Part shown: positions 7,440 to 15,962 of the stretch, one piece after another
Layout of the letters: each line of letters begins with the position of its first letter
Position numbering within the stretch: position 1 is the stretch's first letter
DNA from: a virus
DNA length: 64,000 nt
Virus record (IMG/VR): IMGVR_UViG_3300022744_000026
Span: 1-64,000 of that record
Direction: 5' to 3' (one strand)
Notes under the pieces: model-generated
Databases searched by the model: none
Seen by the model: only the letters and a program-made list of their open reading frames with translations
Told to the model about the DNA's origin: nothing
Position numbers and translations under genes: made by a program

Positions 7440-8350
7440 AGCAACCCCATCTCAATCTGCCTCACCCCCCACGCCGGCAACTCCAGCGCCCGCACCTCGT
7501 GGTCGCTGTAGCTCGGCCACTGGTCCAGCTTCTGAGCGGCCAGCAGGCGGGTGAGTAGCTGGCGGGCTTGGCGCCGGCCGAGGTCGAGTTGTTCTTGGGT
7601 GACGTAGTAGATGCCGATGGCATAGGGCGGCTTCTTCTCGACGGCAACGAACACCCACCAGGGCGGCGCCTCGCCGAATGCCGACTGCATCACGTCGAAG
7701 TACCAGGGCGGCTGCAGGTAGTACGAAAAGTTGAACGCAGCCCGGCCGAACCCGTCAGGGCTGGCGTCGTCGCAACTCTTGAGGTCGGCCGCCATGCCGC
7801 CGAGGTAGTCGAAGCGGCACTTGATGTGCGCGCCGGTCTCGGCGTCGATGGCGTGCACCGACTGTTCGGCCCGGCCGCCGGTGAAGATCGTCCGCGCGAT
7901 GGGATGGCGCCTGACGGCATCGCGCACGGCCAGCGTTGTGGTCCACTGTTCGGCGGTCAGCAGTTCCTTGCCGGCGTTGGCGGCCTCGAAGTCGCGCCAC
8001 CAGGCGATGGCGTTGAGCGTGTCGGCGCTGGGCTTGGCTGCGTTGACCTGGCGGTCAGTCGGGCGCTTCGGTGCGTCCTCGGGCAGGCTGGCGTAGGCGG
8101 ATGGGAACAGGTCCGGCTCCAGCACTGCGGAGTGGATGGCACTGCCCAGCACCAGCGCCGCGGCCGGCTCGGCGCGCTCGCGCTCCGGGTTGCGCTTGGC
8201 ATGCCACCAGTGCAGCGGGCTCTTGGCGAACAGCGACAGGTCGCTCTTACTGACCCCAGGCCCTTGGTGGTATTCGTCGTTCGTCTGTTCAACGAAACCA
8301 GGCTGTACGTCGGTCAAGACGCCGCCGTTGGTGATTGTCTGGATGGTCAT
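7436..8350 (-). CDS. RecE/PDDEXK-like exonuclease
   Basis: A 304-residue protein. It has VSKSDLSLFAKSPLHWWHAK near the N-terminus, LVLGSAIHSAVLEPDLF (motif with catalytic His region), then IKCRFDYLG followed by AADLKSCDDAS, which supplies the D-(x)n-(E/D)-x-K core of the PDDEXK fold, and YYLQPPWYFDV for the Q-x-x-x-Y motif. This is the phage exodeoxyribonuclease VIII (RecE C-terminal) family, which degrades 5' strands of duplex ends to give 3' tails for annealing. It is the first gene of the minus-strand operon, next to the divergent control region. Confidence 0.88.
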   Translation of the reverse strand: MTIQTITNGGVLTDVQPGFVEQTNDEYHQGPGVSKSDLSLFAKSPLHWWHAKRNPERERAEPAAALVLGSAIHSAVLEPDLFPSAYASLPEDAPKRPTDRQVNAAKPSADTLNAIAWWRDFEAANAGKELLTAEQWTTTLAVRDAVRRHPIARTIFTGGRAEQSVHAIDAETGAHIKCRFDYLGGMAADLKSCDDASPDGFGRAAFNFSYYLQPPWYFDVMQSAFGEAPPWWVFVAVEKKPPYAIGIYYVTQEQLDLGRRQARQLLTRLLAAQKLDQWPSYSDHEVRALELPAWGVRQIEMGLL

Positions 8351-8518
8351 CTGTGCTGGCTGCTGTGGTGTTGATTGCGCAATTCTGCGCTATCCTTTGC
8401 CCGCCACGCAATGCACTTGCACTCGTTTTATCGCTATGTCATCGCGCATCACGATAGGTCACGGCTATTACGCAAAAACCATCCGGCGGGCGGTGGAAAA
8501 TAGCTACACTCTCGCCCC
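8351..8518. promoter_or_regulatory. Divergent control region between left and right early operons
   Basis: This 168-bp gap separates two divergent operons. It holds a perfect 10-bp palindrome ATTGCGCAAT at 8374-8383, a TATCG...CGATA inverted pair near 8430-8456, and on the plus strand GAAAATAGC followed by TACACT at 8505-8510, eight nt before the ATG at 8519. The hexamer is the likely rightward early -10. The leftward promoter is not obvious; GGATAG near 8390-8396 on the minus strand is a weak candidate. Confidence 0.5.
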
Positions 8519-8764
8519 ATGAGCTACGAACTTGAATTCCAACAGAGGCTGGATGCGATCGACGCCCGAGCGAAGGCGGCGGGCACCAGCCTGACCGAGC
8601 TGTGCCGCAAGTCCGGCACGGCGCGCAGCACGCCTGACCGCTGGCGCAAGGTCACGCCGAAGACGGTGCTGATCGTCACGCAGTTGGAGGCCGAGTTGAC
8701 GGCGATCGAGAAGGCCAGGGCGCCAGCAGTGGTGCCGGATGACCAGCCGCCTGCCGTGTTCTGA
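8519..8764 (+). CDS. Small HTH (Cro-like) DNA-binding protein
   Basis: An 81-residue protein. Residues ~22-50 (GTSLTELCRKSGTARSTPDRW) fit a helix-turn-helix of the kind found in short phage XRE/Cro-type regulators, followed by a Leu-rich helix (VLIVTQLEAELTAIE). It is the first gene of the rightward early operon, directly after the divergent control region, so autoregulation or control of the leftward operon is plausible. No Shine-Dalgarno; probably leaderless. Confidence 0.7.
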   Translation: MSYELEFQQRLDAIDARAKAAGTSLTELCRKSGTARSTPDRWRKVTPKTVLIVTQLEAELTAIEKARAPAVVPDDQPPAVF

Positions 8765-8823
8765 CGGGCGTCACACCAATATTCCCTGCCGCTTAATCGT
8801 GGTGCGGTGGGGGCGGAGAAAGC

Positions 8824-10227
8824 ATGAGATTTGGAAGCGTGTGCAGCGGCATTGAGGCCGCATCTGTCGCATGGGGATCACTCGGATGGCGCGCGGCTTG
8901 GCTGGCGGAAATCGAGAAGTTCCCCTCCGCAGTGCTCGCACATCACTACCCGGATGCACCCAACCTGGGCGACATGACGGCGCTGCCGGATCGCATCCGG
9001 TCAGGAGAAATCGAGGCGCCGGACGTGTTCTGCGGCGGCACGCCTTGTCAGGCGTTCAGCGTGGCCGGCATGCGCCGCAGCCTGGACGACGCTCGCGGCA
9101 ACCTGTCGCTCACCTTCTGCACCATCGCCAATGAAATCGACGCAATTCGATCTGTTCGAGACGAGCAACCCTGCATCGTCTTTTGGGAAAACGTCCCAGG
9201 AGTCCTCAGCACCAAAGACAATGCATTCGGCTGCTTTCTGGCGGGACTTGCCGGCGAGGAGCTTCCACTACTCCCGCCAGGGGGTAAATGGACAAACGCA
9301 GGTGCTGTGTTTGGTCCCGCGCGAACAGTCGCGTGGCGGGTCACTGATGCCCAATATTTCGGAGTGGCCCAACGACGCCGTCGTGTGTTCGTTGTCGCAA
9401 GTGCTCGAAAGGGGTTCGATCCCTGCGCGGTACTTTTTGAGTTCGACGGCGTGCGCAGGGATACTGCGCCGAGCCGAGAAGCGGGGGAAGGCGCTGCCGG
9501 TGGCGCTGGAGCAGGCGCTACGTTCGGTTGCGAAGGCATAGGCGCCTACGCCACCAGCGCCACCAGCGCCACCAGCGCCACCAGCGCCACCAGCGCCACC
9601 AGCGCCACGCTACTAAAGACCGGGCAGGACTTGGGGCCTGGTTGCGAGGCTCTGGTGAGTGCGTATGGCGGCAACAACACCACCGGCCCCATTGATGTGG
9701 CGACCGCACGAAATGCGTGCGCCAGCGCCAGCGGTCGGATGGACTTCGAGTCTGAGACGTTCTTGGTGCAGGCCGCCGAGTGCATCACTGGCGCTGTCAC
9801 CCACACACTGAAGGCGGACGGGTTTGAGGCGTCGGAGGATGGGACTGGGCGGGGGGGGCCGATGGTGCGCAGCATGGGGCATGACGGCAGTCATGCGAAT
9901 GGTGGTGGTCAGGTGGCGGTGGCGTTTCAATCCAGTCAGTCCGGCGTTAGATTCGGCGACGCTCATGCAACGCTTGATAGCAACAACGGGAGCAGGCGCC
10001 ACAACGGCGTTGCAACCGCCATGCAAGTCCGCCGCCTGACCCCCATGGAATGCTGCCGCCTGCAGGGCTTCCCCGACGATTACCTGAGCCAGGTCACATG
10101 GCGCGGCAAGTGCCCGCCACCAGACGGGCCGATGTACAAGGCGCTCGGCAACTCCTGGGCTGTGCCGAACGTGGCGTGGATCGGCCGTCGCATTGTGGCT
10201 GAGCTGGAGCGCGGCAATGAGGCTTGA
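8824..10227 (+). CDS. dcm: DNA (cytosine-5-)-methyltransferase
   Basis: A 467-residue C5-cytosine methyltransferase. Motif I is FGSVCSGIEAASVAW, motif IV GGTPCQAFSVAG with catalytic Cys75, motif VI WENVPGV (residues ~121-127), motif VIII QRRRRVFVV (~183), motif IX RLTPMECCRLQGFPDDY (~402) and motif X YKALGNSWAVPNV. The variable region between VIII and IX is long and contains an ATS tripeptide repeat. A separate gene is nested in the +1 frame across motifs VI-VIII. Start ATG 8824 has GGAG at a good distance. It probably methylates phage DNA against host restriction; the target sequence cannot be read from sequence. Confidence 0.93.
   Translation: MRFGSVCSGIEAASVAWGSLGWRAAWLAEIEKFPSAVLAHHYPDAPNLGDMTALPDRIRSGEIEAPDVFCGGTPCQAFSVAGMRRSLDDARGNLSLTFCTIANEIDAIRSVRDEQPCIVFWENVPGVLSTKDNAFGCFLAGLAGEELPLLPPGGKWTNAGAVFGPARTVAWRVTDAQYFGVAQRRRRVFVVASARKGFDPCAVLFEFDGVRRDTAPSREAGEGAAGGAGAGATFGCEGIGAYATSATSATSATSATSATSATLLKTGQDLGPGCEALVSAYGGNNTTGPIDVATARNACASASGRMDFESETFLVQAAECITGAVTHTLKADGFEASEDGTGRGGPMVRSMGHDGSHANGGGQVAVAFQSSQSGVRFGDAHATLDSNNGSRRHNGVATAMQVRRLTPMECCRLQGFPDDYLSQVTWRGKCPPPDGPMYKALGNSWAVPNVAWIGRRIVAELERGNEA
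9131..9541 (+). CDS. Nested alternative-frame protein inside the methyltransferase
   Basis: A 136-residue protein wholly inside the methyltransferase gene, shifted +1. It begins MKSTQFDLFETSNPASSFGK and carries NISEWPNDAVVCSLSQVLE, GSIPARYFLS and ACAGILRRAEKRGKALP. Short phage proteins with the 'SLSQVLE-G-IP--(Y/F)FLS--ACAGILRRAEKRGK-LP' signature occur beside or overlapping phage DNA methylases, as far as I recall. In the host frame the same bases encode motif VI to past motif VIII, also conserved, so this is overprinting rather than chance. It ends just before the ATS repeat. Role unknown; a partner or modulator of the methylase is possible. Confidence 0.7.
   Translation: MKSTQFDLFETSNPASSFGKTSQESSAPKTMHSAAFWRDLPARSFHYSRQGVNGQTQVLCLVPREQSRGGSLMPNISEWPNDAVVCSLSQVLERGSIPARYFLSSTACAGILRRAEKRGKALPVALEQALRSVAKA
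9550..9608 (+). repeat. 9-bp tandem repeat (GCCACCAGC x6)
   Basis: Six perfect copies of GCCACCAGC plus a partial seventh encode (Ala-Thr-Ser)n in the variable region of the methyltransferase. The 9-bp unit keeps the reading frame, so slippage would change linker length, not frame. Confidence 0.95.
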
Positions 10228-11794
10228 CCCGAGCCGCTACCCGGCCGTCCCTATCGCGCAATCTGTGACACTGCGAGACTATCAAGAGGGCTTTGTTTCC
10301 AAGGTCCGTGAACTGTTCGCGTCTGGGAGGTCGGCGCCACTGCTGGTGGCGGCCACCGGATCTGGAAAAACTGTTGTTTTCAGCTACATCGCCCGCAGCG
10401 CTGCCACCCTCGGCCGCCGCGTCCTGATCCTCGCCCACCGCGACACCCTCATCAAGCAGGCCAGCCGCAAGCTCACCGACTACGGCGTCGAGCATGGCGT
10501 CATCATGGCCGGCTTCACGCCGCAGCATCACTGCCGTGTTCAGGTCGCCAGCGTGCAGACCATCGTGCGGCGGCTGGATAAGTTGCCGTACCGGTTTGAT
10601 CTGGTGGTGATCGATGAGGCGCACCTGAGTGCGGCCAAGAGCTATCTCACCATCGTCGCCAAGCTGCGCGAGTCGAATCCAAAGCTGAAGATCCTCGGCG
10701 TCACCGGGTCACCAGTCCGTCTGGATGGCAAGGGGCTGGGGTCGCATGCTGGTGGGCTGTTCGATGACCTCGTGGAGGGCATCAGCATCAGAGACCTCAT
10801 CGATCAGGCGTATCTGGTGCAGCCGGCTGTCTTCGCGCCGGCCGAGCAGGTCGACTTGTCGCAGGTGAAAAAGGTCGGCGGCGACTACGACAGTGGCGCT
10901 CTGGCTGAGGTGATGGATCGCCCCATGATCACCGGAAGCGCTATCGACGCCTGGCGCAAGCACTGCCCAGGCGTGCCGGCCGTCGCCTGGTGCGCCAACG
11001 TGGCTCACGCGCAGCACGTGGCGGCCGAGTTCACGGCGGCCGGCATCCCCGCCGTGGCGCTGTCAGGCGATGACGACGGCGCTGAGCGCGAGCGCGCGCT
11101 GGCTGGGCTGGCATCTGGCGCTATCAAAATTATCACTTTTGCGATGCTTTTGGTCGAGGGGGTCGACCAGCCGGCCATCGGCGCAGTGATCCTGCTGCGC
11201 CCCACCATGAGCCTGAGCAGCTATCTGCAGGTGATCGGTCGCGGCCTGCGCACGATCTACGCGCCGGGCATGCCGATCGCCACGGTCGAGCAGCGGCGAG
11301 CAGCCATCCTGGCGGGGCCGAAGGGCGCGAAGTGCTACGTGCTGGACCACGCGGGGCTGACGTTCAAGCACGGGTTTGCTGACGACATCCGCGAATGGTC
11401 GCTGGATGGTGTGGTCAAGAAAAAGGGGAAGAAAAAAGACCCGAAGGAGGAGGGGCCGGCGGTGGCGCAGTGCCCGAAGTGCTACCACGTCCACCCCAAG
11501 GCGCCGGTCTGCCCATCCTGCGGCCACGTCTACGAGGTCCGCGGCGGCTCACCAGAGCATGTCGACGGTGAACTGGCCGAGATCACGCCAGAGATGCGCG
11601 CGCAGATGGCTGCGGTCAGGAAGACCGAGATCAAGAAAGCCAAGACCCTCGAAGACCTCCTGCGCATCGAAAAGGAGCGCGGCTACAAACCCGGCTGGGC
11701 GCAGGCCACGCACACGGCGAAGGCGCGCATCCGCGAGAAGTATCGCCGGCCGGAGCCGCCGTTGTCGGCTTATGAGAATGACTTCCGCCGCTGA
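10217..11794 (+). CDS. RadD-like SF2 DEAD/DEAH helicase
   Basis: A 525-residue helicase. It has LRDYQEGFV, motif I VAATGSGKTVVF (residues ~45-56), motif II VVIDEAHLS, motif III LGVTGSPVRLDG, then a C-terminal RecA-like lobe ending in YLQVIGRGLRT (motif VI). Residues ~415-437 form a four-cysteine zinc site (CPKC-x10-CPSC), and the tail is charged. This order matches RadD/YejH-type helicases acting on branched or gapped DNA, common in phage replication modules. Start ATG 10217 overlaps the methyltransferase stop and has GGAG upstream, better than the in-frame start at 10193. Confidence 0.88.
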   Translation: MRLDPSRYPAVPIAQSVTLRDYQEGFVSKVRELFASGRSAPLLVAATGSGKTVVFSYIARSAATLGRRVLILAHRDTLIKQASRKLTDYGVEHGVIMAGFTPQHHCRVQVASVQTIVRRLDKLPYRFDLVVIDEAHLSAAKSYLTIVAKLRESNPKLKILGVTGSPVRLDGKGLGSHAGGLFDDLVEGISIRDLIDQAYLVQPAVFAPAEQVDLSQVKKVGGDYDSGALAEVMDRPMITGSAIDAWRKHCPGVPAVAWCANVAHAQHVAAEFTAAGIPAVALSGDDDGAERERALAGLASGAIKIITFAMLLVEGVDQPAIGAVILLRPTMSLSSYLQVIGRGLRTIYAPGMPIATVEQRRAAILAGPKGAKCYVLDHAGLTFKHGFADDIREWSLDGVVKKKGKKKDPKEEGPAVAQCPKCYHVHPKAPVCPSCGHVYEVRGGSPEHVDGELAEITPEMRAQMAAVRKTEIKKAKTLEDLLRIEKERGYKPGWAQATHTAKARIREKYRRPEPPLSAYENDFRR

Positions 11795-11831
11795 GCGGCA
11801 CAACTGAGCGGGTGACCGCAAGAAAGAGACC

Positions 11832-12302
11832 ATGGCTAGCTTAAATTCCTGTTCGTTCATCGGCAATATCGGCCGAGACCCCGAGACCAAGACGTTCCAG
11901 AACGGCGACAAGATCACCAACGCCAGCATCGCGTGCACCGAGACGTGGAAGGACAAGACCTCCGGCGAGCGCAAGGAGCGCACCGAGTGGGTCAGCCTGG
12001 TGTTCACCGGTGGGCTGGCCGACGTGGCGGGGCAATACCTGCGCAAGGGCTCGCAGGTCTACGTGTCGGGAAAGTTCACCACGCGCAAGTGGACGGACAA
12101 GGATGGCGTCGATCGCTACTCGACGGAGATCCGCGTGGGCGAGCTGGTGATGCTGGGCAAGCCGGGTGAGTCGGCTGGCGGTGGTGGCGGGCAGGCGGCG
12201 CCGCAGCAGCGCCAGGCGGCGCCGGCTCAGCAGCGGCAGGCGGCGGCTCCGCAGCGCCAGCAGCAGCGGCCGATGGATGACGACAGCGACGTACCCTTCT
12301 GA
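11832..12302 (+). CDS. ssb: Single-stranded DNA-binding protein
   Basis: A 156-residue SSB: OB-fold start MASLNSCSFIGNIGRDPETK, then TNASIACTETWKDK, TEWVSLVFTG, YLRKGSQVYVSGKFTTRKW and VDRYSTEIRVGELVMLG. A Gly/Gln/Ala linker with QQRQAAPA repeats leads to the acidic tip DDDSDVPF, which binds helicases and other partners. It follows the RadD-like helicase (RadD is stimulated by SSB in E. coli) and shares an operon with it. Confidence 0.95.
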   Translation: MASLNSCSFIGNIGRDPETKTFQNGDKITNASIACTETWKDKTSGERKERTEWVSLVFTGGLADVAGQYLRKGSQVYVSGKFTTRKWTDKDGVDRYSTEIRVGELVMLGKPGESAGGGGGQAAPQQRQAAPAQQRQAAAPQRQQQRPMDDDSDVPF

Positions 12303-12310
12303 GGTCTGAC

Positions 12311-12622
12311 ATGACCCGCAAATACAGCCACTACTTCCGCCCCATCCCACCCGGCGTCACTGCCATCGACCTCTACCGCGTCGCGGAGATGTTCGAGATC
12401 ACGGACCAGTGCCTGTTCCATGCGCTCAAGAAGATCGTCGCGGCCGGCAAGCGCGGCAGCAAGACGGTCGGGCAGGACGTGCAGGAGGCCATCGACTCGC
12501 TGGTGCGGTGGCAGGAGATGAGGGGGGAGGAGGTGCCGACTGCGTCTGGCGCAGTCGAGCAGAGCGTGGCCGGTGGCGCTGCGACGTGGGTGGCACCGGA
12601 CGTCAACTATGTCTCGCCTTGA
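12311..12622 (+). CDS. Conserved phage hypothetical protein
   Basis: A 103-residue protein with the recurrent phage pattern HYFRPIPPGVTAIDLYRVAEMF, ITDQCLFHALKKIVAAGKRGSK, DVQEAIDSLVRWQEM. Members of this family sit beside SSB or replication genes in many siphoviruses and have no known activity. The C-terminal 30 residues are variable. It overlaps the VRR-NUC start by 14 nt. Confidence 0.75.
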   Translation: MTRKYSHYFRPIPPGVTAIDLYRVAEMFEITDQCLFHALKKIVAAGKRGSKTVGQDVQEAIDSLVRWQEMRGEEVPTASGAVEQSVAGGAATWVAPDVNYVSP

Positions 12623-13052
12623 AGCCCCCAACCAGCGCGCGATCTGGCTCGCCACAGCGGCCCTGGCCGGCACCGTGCTGTTCCGCTGCAACAGCGGCAA
12701 GGCCTGGCTCGCCAGTGGCGGCAAGCCGCAGAGGCTGCAGGACGGCACCGTGCTGCTGCCTGGCGGCAGGCCAGTTGCGCTGGGCCTCGCGCTCACCAGC
12801 GGCGAGCCCGTCGTAGGGCAGTCTGACCTGATCGGCTGGCGGTCCATCGTCATCACGCCAGACATGGTCGGGTGCCGCGTCGCGGTCCTCACGGCCATCG
12901 AGTGCAAGCGCGAGAAGGGCGGCATCGTCACGCCCGACCAGCTTCATTTCGTGCAGCAGGTCACGCGCGCTGGCGGGATTGCCGGCGTCGCGCACTCTGA
13001 ATCTGTTGCGCAGGCGCTCATCCGCGACTGGAAGCCCATCCGCGTCGCATAG
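12609..13052 (+). CDS. VRR-NUC domain nuclease
   Basis: A 147-residue protein. The VRR-NUC core is GQSDLIGW (catalytic Asp), then TAIECKREKGGIVTPDQLHF, with the E-x-K pair and trailing Gln, and AGGIAGVAHS. Stand-alone phage VRR-NUC proteins act as structure-specific (Holliday-junction-type) nucleases. Start ATG 12609 is chosen since the domain architecture begins there; the last 14 nt of the preceding gene overlap. A terminator follows. Confidence 0.85.
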   Translation: MSRLEAPNQRAIWLATAALAGTVLFRCNSGKAWLASGGKPQRLQDGTVLLPGGRPVALGLALTSGEPVVGQSDLIGWRSIVITPDMVGCRVAVLTAIECKREKGGIVTPDQLHFVQQVTRAGGIAGVAHSESVAQALIRDWKPIRVA

Positions 13053-13060
13053 ACTCAATC

Positions 13061-13088
13061 CCCCGGCCTAGCGCCGGGGTCTTCTTTC
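13061..13088 (+). terminator. Rho-independent-like terminator
   Basis: Stem CCCCGGC / GCCGGGG (13061-13067 and 13073-13079) with a 5-nt loop, followed by TCTTCTTT. It lies 9 nt after the VRR-NUC stop, so the upstream early operon probably ends here or is attenuated before the primase. Confidence 0.7.
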
Positions 13089-13163
13089 GCGCGGGGTGGG
13101 TGGCCACCCGTGCCGGCCTACACCGGTAAACCCCGCGCACCTTTTTCCTGTAGGGGAACAGAT

Positions 13164-15962
13164 TTGTCAGACGTCACACTCGATATTGCTGAGTCAGCTT
13201 TGCAGGCGGTGTCGCCTGACTGTGACCGGAGAGAGTGGGCCCGAATGGCGCTGGCCATGTATGACGAGTTCGGCGACGCCGGGTTCGATGCGTGGGATCG
13301 GTGGAGCCAGGGTGGCAGCTGTTACAACGAGAAGGACGCCCGGTCGACGTGGCGGTCGTGCGCGAGGGCCGGCGGTGCGGTGCGGGTCACCATCTCGGCG
13401 GTCATATGGGCTGCGCAGAACGTCGGCTGGCGCATGCCGAACACCACGCGCGGCACGTCGCGGGCGGATGACGTCGAGCGGCTCGCGAGGGTGCGGCAGG
13501 CGATGGAGCGCGAGCGCGAGGAGCGGCGTCGCGCGCAGGATGCCGCTGTCGCCGAGGACCAGGCCGCCGCCGCCGCGCTGGCGAAGTCGATATGGGATGC
13601 CGCCAAGCCGGCGCCAGCCGATCACCCGTATCTAGTGCGCAAGGGTATCCCTGCGGAAGGGCTGCGCATCGGCGAGTGGAATGCCGACTATGTGACCGAT
13701 GACGGCGAGGTGGTCCGCCGCCGCGTGTCTGGTGCGCTGATCATCCCGATTTGGGCCGGACCCGGCCGACTGTCGAGTCTGCAGGGCATCTTCCGCGATG
13801 CATCCAACAAGCTCAAGCGCGACCGCGACTACTTGCGCAACGGGCGCAAGCAGGGCTGCTATACGGTCCTGGGCAGGATCACTGCCGACACCCACACCGT
13901 GGGCATCGGCGAGGGCTACGCGACCTGCTACAGCGTGCACGCGGCGATGGGCTGGCCTGTGGTGGTGGCGTTCGACGCCGGCAACCTCATGGCGGTGGCG
14001 CAGGCTCTGCGCGCCAAGCTGGGCGGCTGCCGCATCATCCTGGCGGCGGACAATGACCAGTGGCATGGCGACGGCAAGAATCCCGGCGTCGAGTCAGCCA
14101 AGCGCGCAGCCGAGGCGGTGGCTGGCATGTTGGTTGTCCCGGAGTTCGACCCCACCGAGCCCGGCGAGCCGACCGACTGGAATGACCTGGCGCAGAAGTC
14201 AGGGCTTGCCGCGGTGGTCGCGCAGTTCGACCTGGCGCTGAACCCGCCCGCCGCGCCGCCAGCGCCGGCCGTGCCCAGCGAGCCGCCGACTCTGCCGCCG
14301 CCACCGATGCCGGTGGCCGGCGACGAGCCGGACATGGAGCGCAACGGGTACTTCTCGGTCCTGGGGTATGACCACGACACCTATTACCTGTTCCAGCACG
14401 AGCGCCGGCAGATATCGAGGTACACCAAGGGCGACTTCGGCAAGGCTGGCCTGATCGAGCTGGCGCCGCTGAACTGGTGGGAGACATACTTCCCCGGCAA
14501 GCAGGGCCTGGACGCCAGTGCTGCCATGAACTGGCTCATCCGCGTGGCGGCGCGCCGCGGCATCTACGACATCAGCCGGATTCGCGGGCGCGGCGCGTGG
14601 ACGGACGACGGGCGCATTGTCTACCACCACGGCAGCAGTCTGACGGTGGACGGACAGGTGACGGATGTGACGCGGATTGTGAGCCGGTATGTCTACGAGC
14701 TGGACCGGCCGCTGCCGGATCCGGCGCCGGAGATGCTGACCAGCGATGAAGGCGAGGCGATCCTCGACCTGGCGATGAAGTTCAGGTGGTCGAAGCCTGG
14801 GAGCGCTGCGCTGGCGGCTGGATGGGCTGCGCTGGCGCCTGTTTGCGGGGCGCTGAAGTGGCGTCCGCATGTCTGGTTGGCGGGTGGCCCGGGGTCCGGG
14901 AAATCAACAGTTCTTAACGATTTTTTGTTTTTCCTTACAGGCGGACTGGCTTTGTTCGCACAAGGCAACTCGACCGAGGCCGGCATCCGCCAGTCCCTGC
15001 GCGCGGATGCGCTGCCAGTGCTCTACGACGAAAGCGAGCAGAACACCGATCAGGAGCGACACCGTGTGCAGGGCATCATCGCCCTGATTCGCCAGAGTTC
15101 AACCGAATCTCAGGCGCGCACACTGAAGGGCACGGCCGGCGGCGAGGCCAGCGCGTACCACATCCGCAGCATGTTCTGTCTCGCCTCCATCCAAGTCGGC
15201 CTGCGCAACCAGGCCGACACCGAACGCATCAGCCAACTCAACCTGCGCCCGAAGCACGAGGACCGAGACCCGGCCGCGACGTGGGCGGCGCTGTCGAAGG
15301 CGCTGGCGGCTCTGCGCGCCGACAAGGAACTGCCCGCCAGGCTGCTGCGCCGCTCGATCGACCTGCTGCCGGTGACACTGCAGAACATCGGCGTATTCAG
15401 TCGGGCCGCCAGCGAGCGGTTTGGCAGCGTGCGCGACGGCGACCAGTACGGGACATTGCTGGCGGGCGCATGGTCGCTGCAGTCCACAGAGGTTGCCGGG
15501 CATGACGAGGCGCTGGAGTGGATCGACCGATACGACTGGAGCGAGCACCGAGACCAGGCGGATGGCGACACCAGCGAGGATGCCCTTGCCGCCCTGCTGG
15601 AGCGCCGTGTGCGCGTGTCTGGCAGCATCGAGGCCACGGTGTACGAGTTGATCCGCGAGGCGCGCGGACAGTCGAACAACGGCCTGGACATCGGCAAGTC
15701 GATCGCCGAGGCTACGCTGACGCGCCATGGCATGCGCTTCACGCCGGACTGGCTGGTGTTCGCCAACAAGAGCCTTGGCCTGACCGAACTCATGCGCGGC
15801 ACGCCATACGAGCAGGACATGCGCGGCCTGCTGCTGCGCATCAAGGGCGCAGACCGCAACGACAACCAGCCGATGTCGATCAACGGCACGGCCACCAAGG
15901 TGGTTAGGGTGCCGCTGACGCGAGTGCTGGGGCAGCAGCGGTATCTGGACGAGCCGTTCTAG
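13164..15962 (+). CDS. Primase/helicase (PriCT_2-Toprim-DUF927-like)
   Basis: A 932-residue replication protein. Residues ~12-90 resemble the PriCT_2 module (DCDRREWARMALAMYDEFGD, WDRWSQGG, WRSC). Residues ~170-355 hold a zinc-less Toprim region: GYATCYSVHAAMGWPVVVAFDAGNL and IILAADND. Residues ~545-780 form a DUF927-type ATPase with VWLAGGPGSGKSTVLNDF and ALPVLYDESEQNT (Walker B-like). Such fusions prime and unwind plasmid or phage DNA. I choose TTG 13164 because AGGGGAA lies 5 nt upstream and homology starts there; GTG 13110 in frame lacks a ribosome site. Confidence 0.85.
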   Translation: MSDVTLDIAESALQAVSPDCDRREWARMALAMYDEFGDAGFDAWDRWSQGGSCYNEKDARSTWRSCARAGGAVRVTISAVIWAAQNVGWRMPNTTRGTSRADDVERLARVRQAMEREREERRRAQDAAVAEDQAAAAALAKSIWDAAKPAPADHPYLVRKGIPAEGLRIGEWNADYVTDDGEVVRRRVSGALIIPIWAGPGRLSSLQGIFRDASNKLKRDRDYLRNGRKQGCYTVLGRITADTHTVGIGEGYATCYSVHAAMGWPVVVAFDAGNLMAVAQALRAKLGGCRIILAADNDQWHGDGKNPGVESAKRAAEAVAGMLVVPEFDPTEPGEPTDWNDLAQKSGLAAVVAQFDLALNPPAAPPAPAVPSEPPTLPPPPMPVAGDEPDMERNGYFSVLGYDHDTYYLFQHERRQISRYTKGDFGKAGLIELAPLNWWETYFPGKQGLDASAAMNWLIRVAARRGIYDISRIRGRGAWTDDGRIVYHHGSSLTVDGQVTDVTRIVSRYVYELDRPLPDPAPEMLTSDEGEAILDLAMKFRWSKPGSAALAAGWAALAPVCGALKWRPHVWLAGGPGSGKSTVLNDFLFFLTGGLALFAQGNSTEAGIRQSLRADALPVLYDESEQNTDQERHRVQGIIALIRQSSTESQARTLKGTAGGEASAYHIRSMFCLASIQVGLRNQADTERISQLNLRPKHEDRDPAATWAALSKALAALRADKELPARLLRRSIDLLPVTLQNIGVFSRAASERFGSVRDGDQYGTLLAGAWSLQSTEVAGHDEALEWIDRYDWSEHRDQADGDTSEDALAALLERRVRVSGSIEATVYELIREARGQSNNGLDIGKSIAEATLTRHGMRFTPDWLVFANKSLGLTELMRGTPYEQDMRGLLLRIKGADRNDNQPMSINGTATKVVRVPLTRVLGQQRYLDEPF

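Noticed and set aside
8519-8764. CI-type lysogeny repressor
   Set aside because: Only an HTH and a short helix are present, without a peptidase or oligomerisation domain; calling it a lysogeny repressor would go beyond the sequence.
9413-9432. T-loop-like GGGGTTCGATCCCTGC inside the methyltransferase
   Set aside because: No acceptor or anticodon stem can be built around it, and both coding frames explain the sequence.
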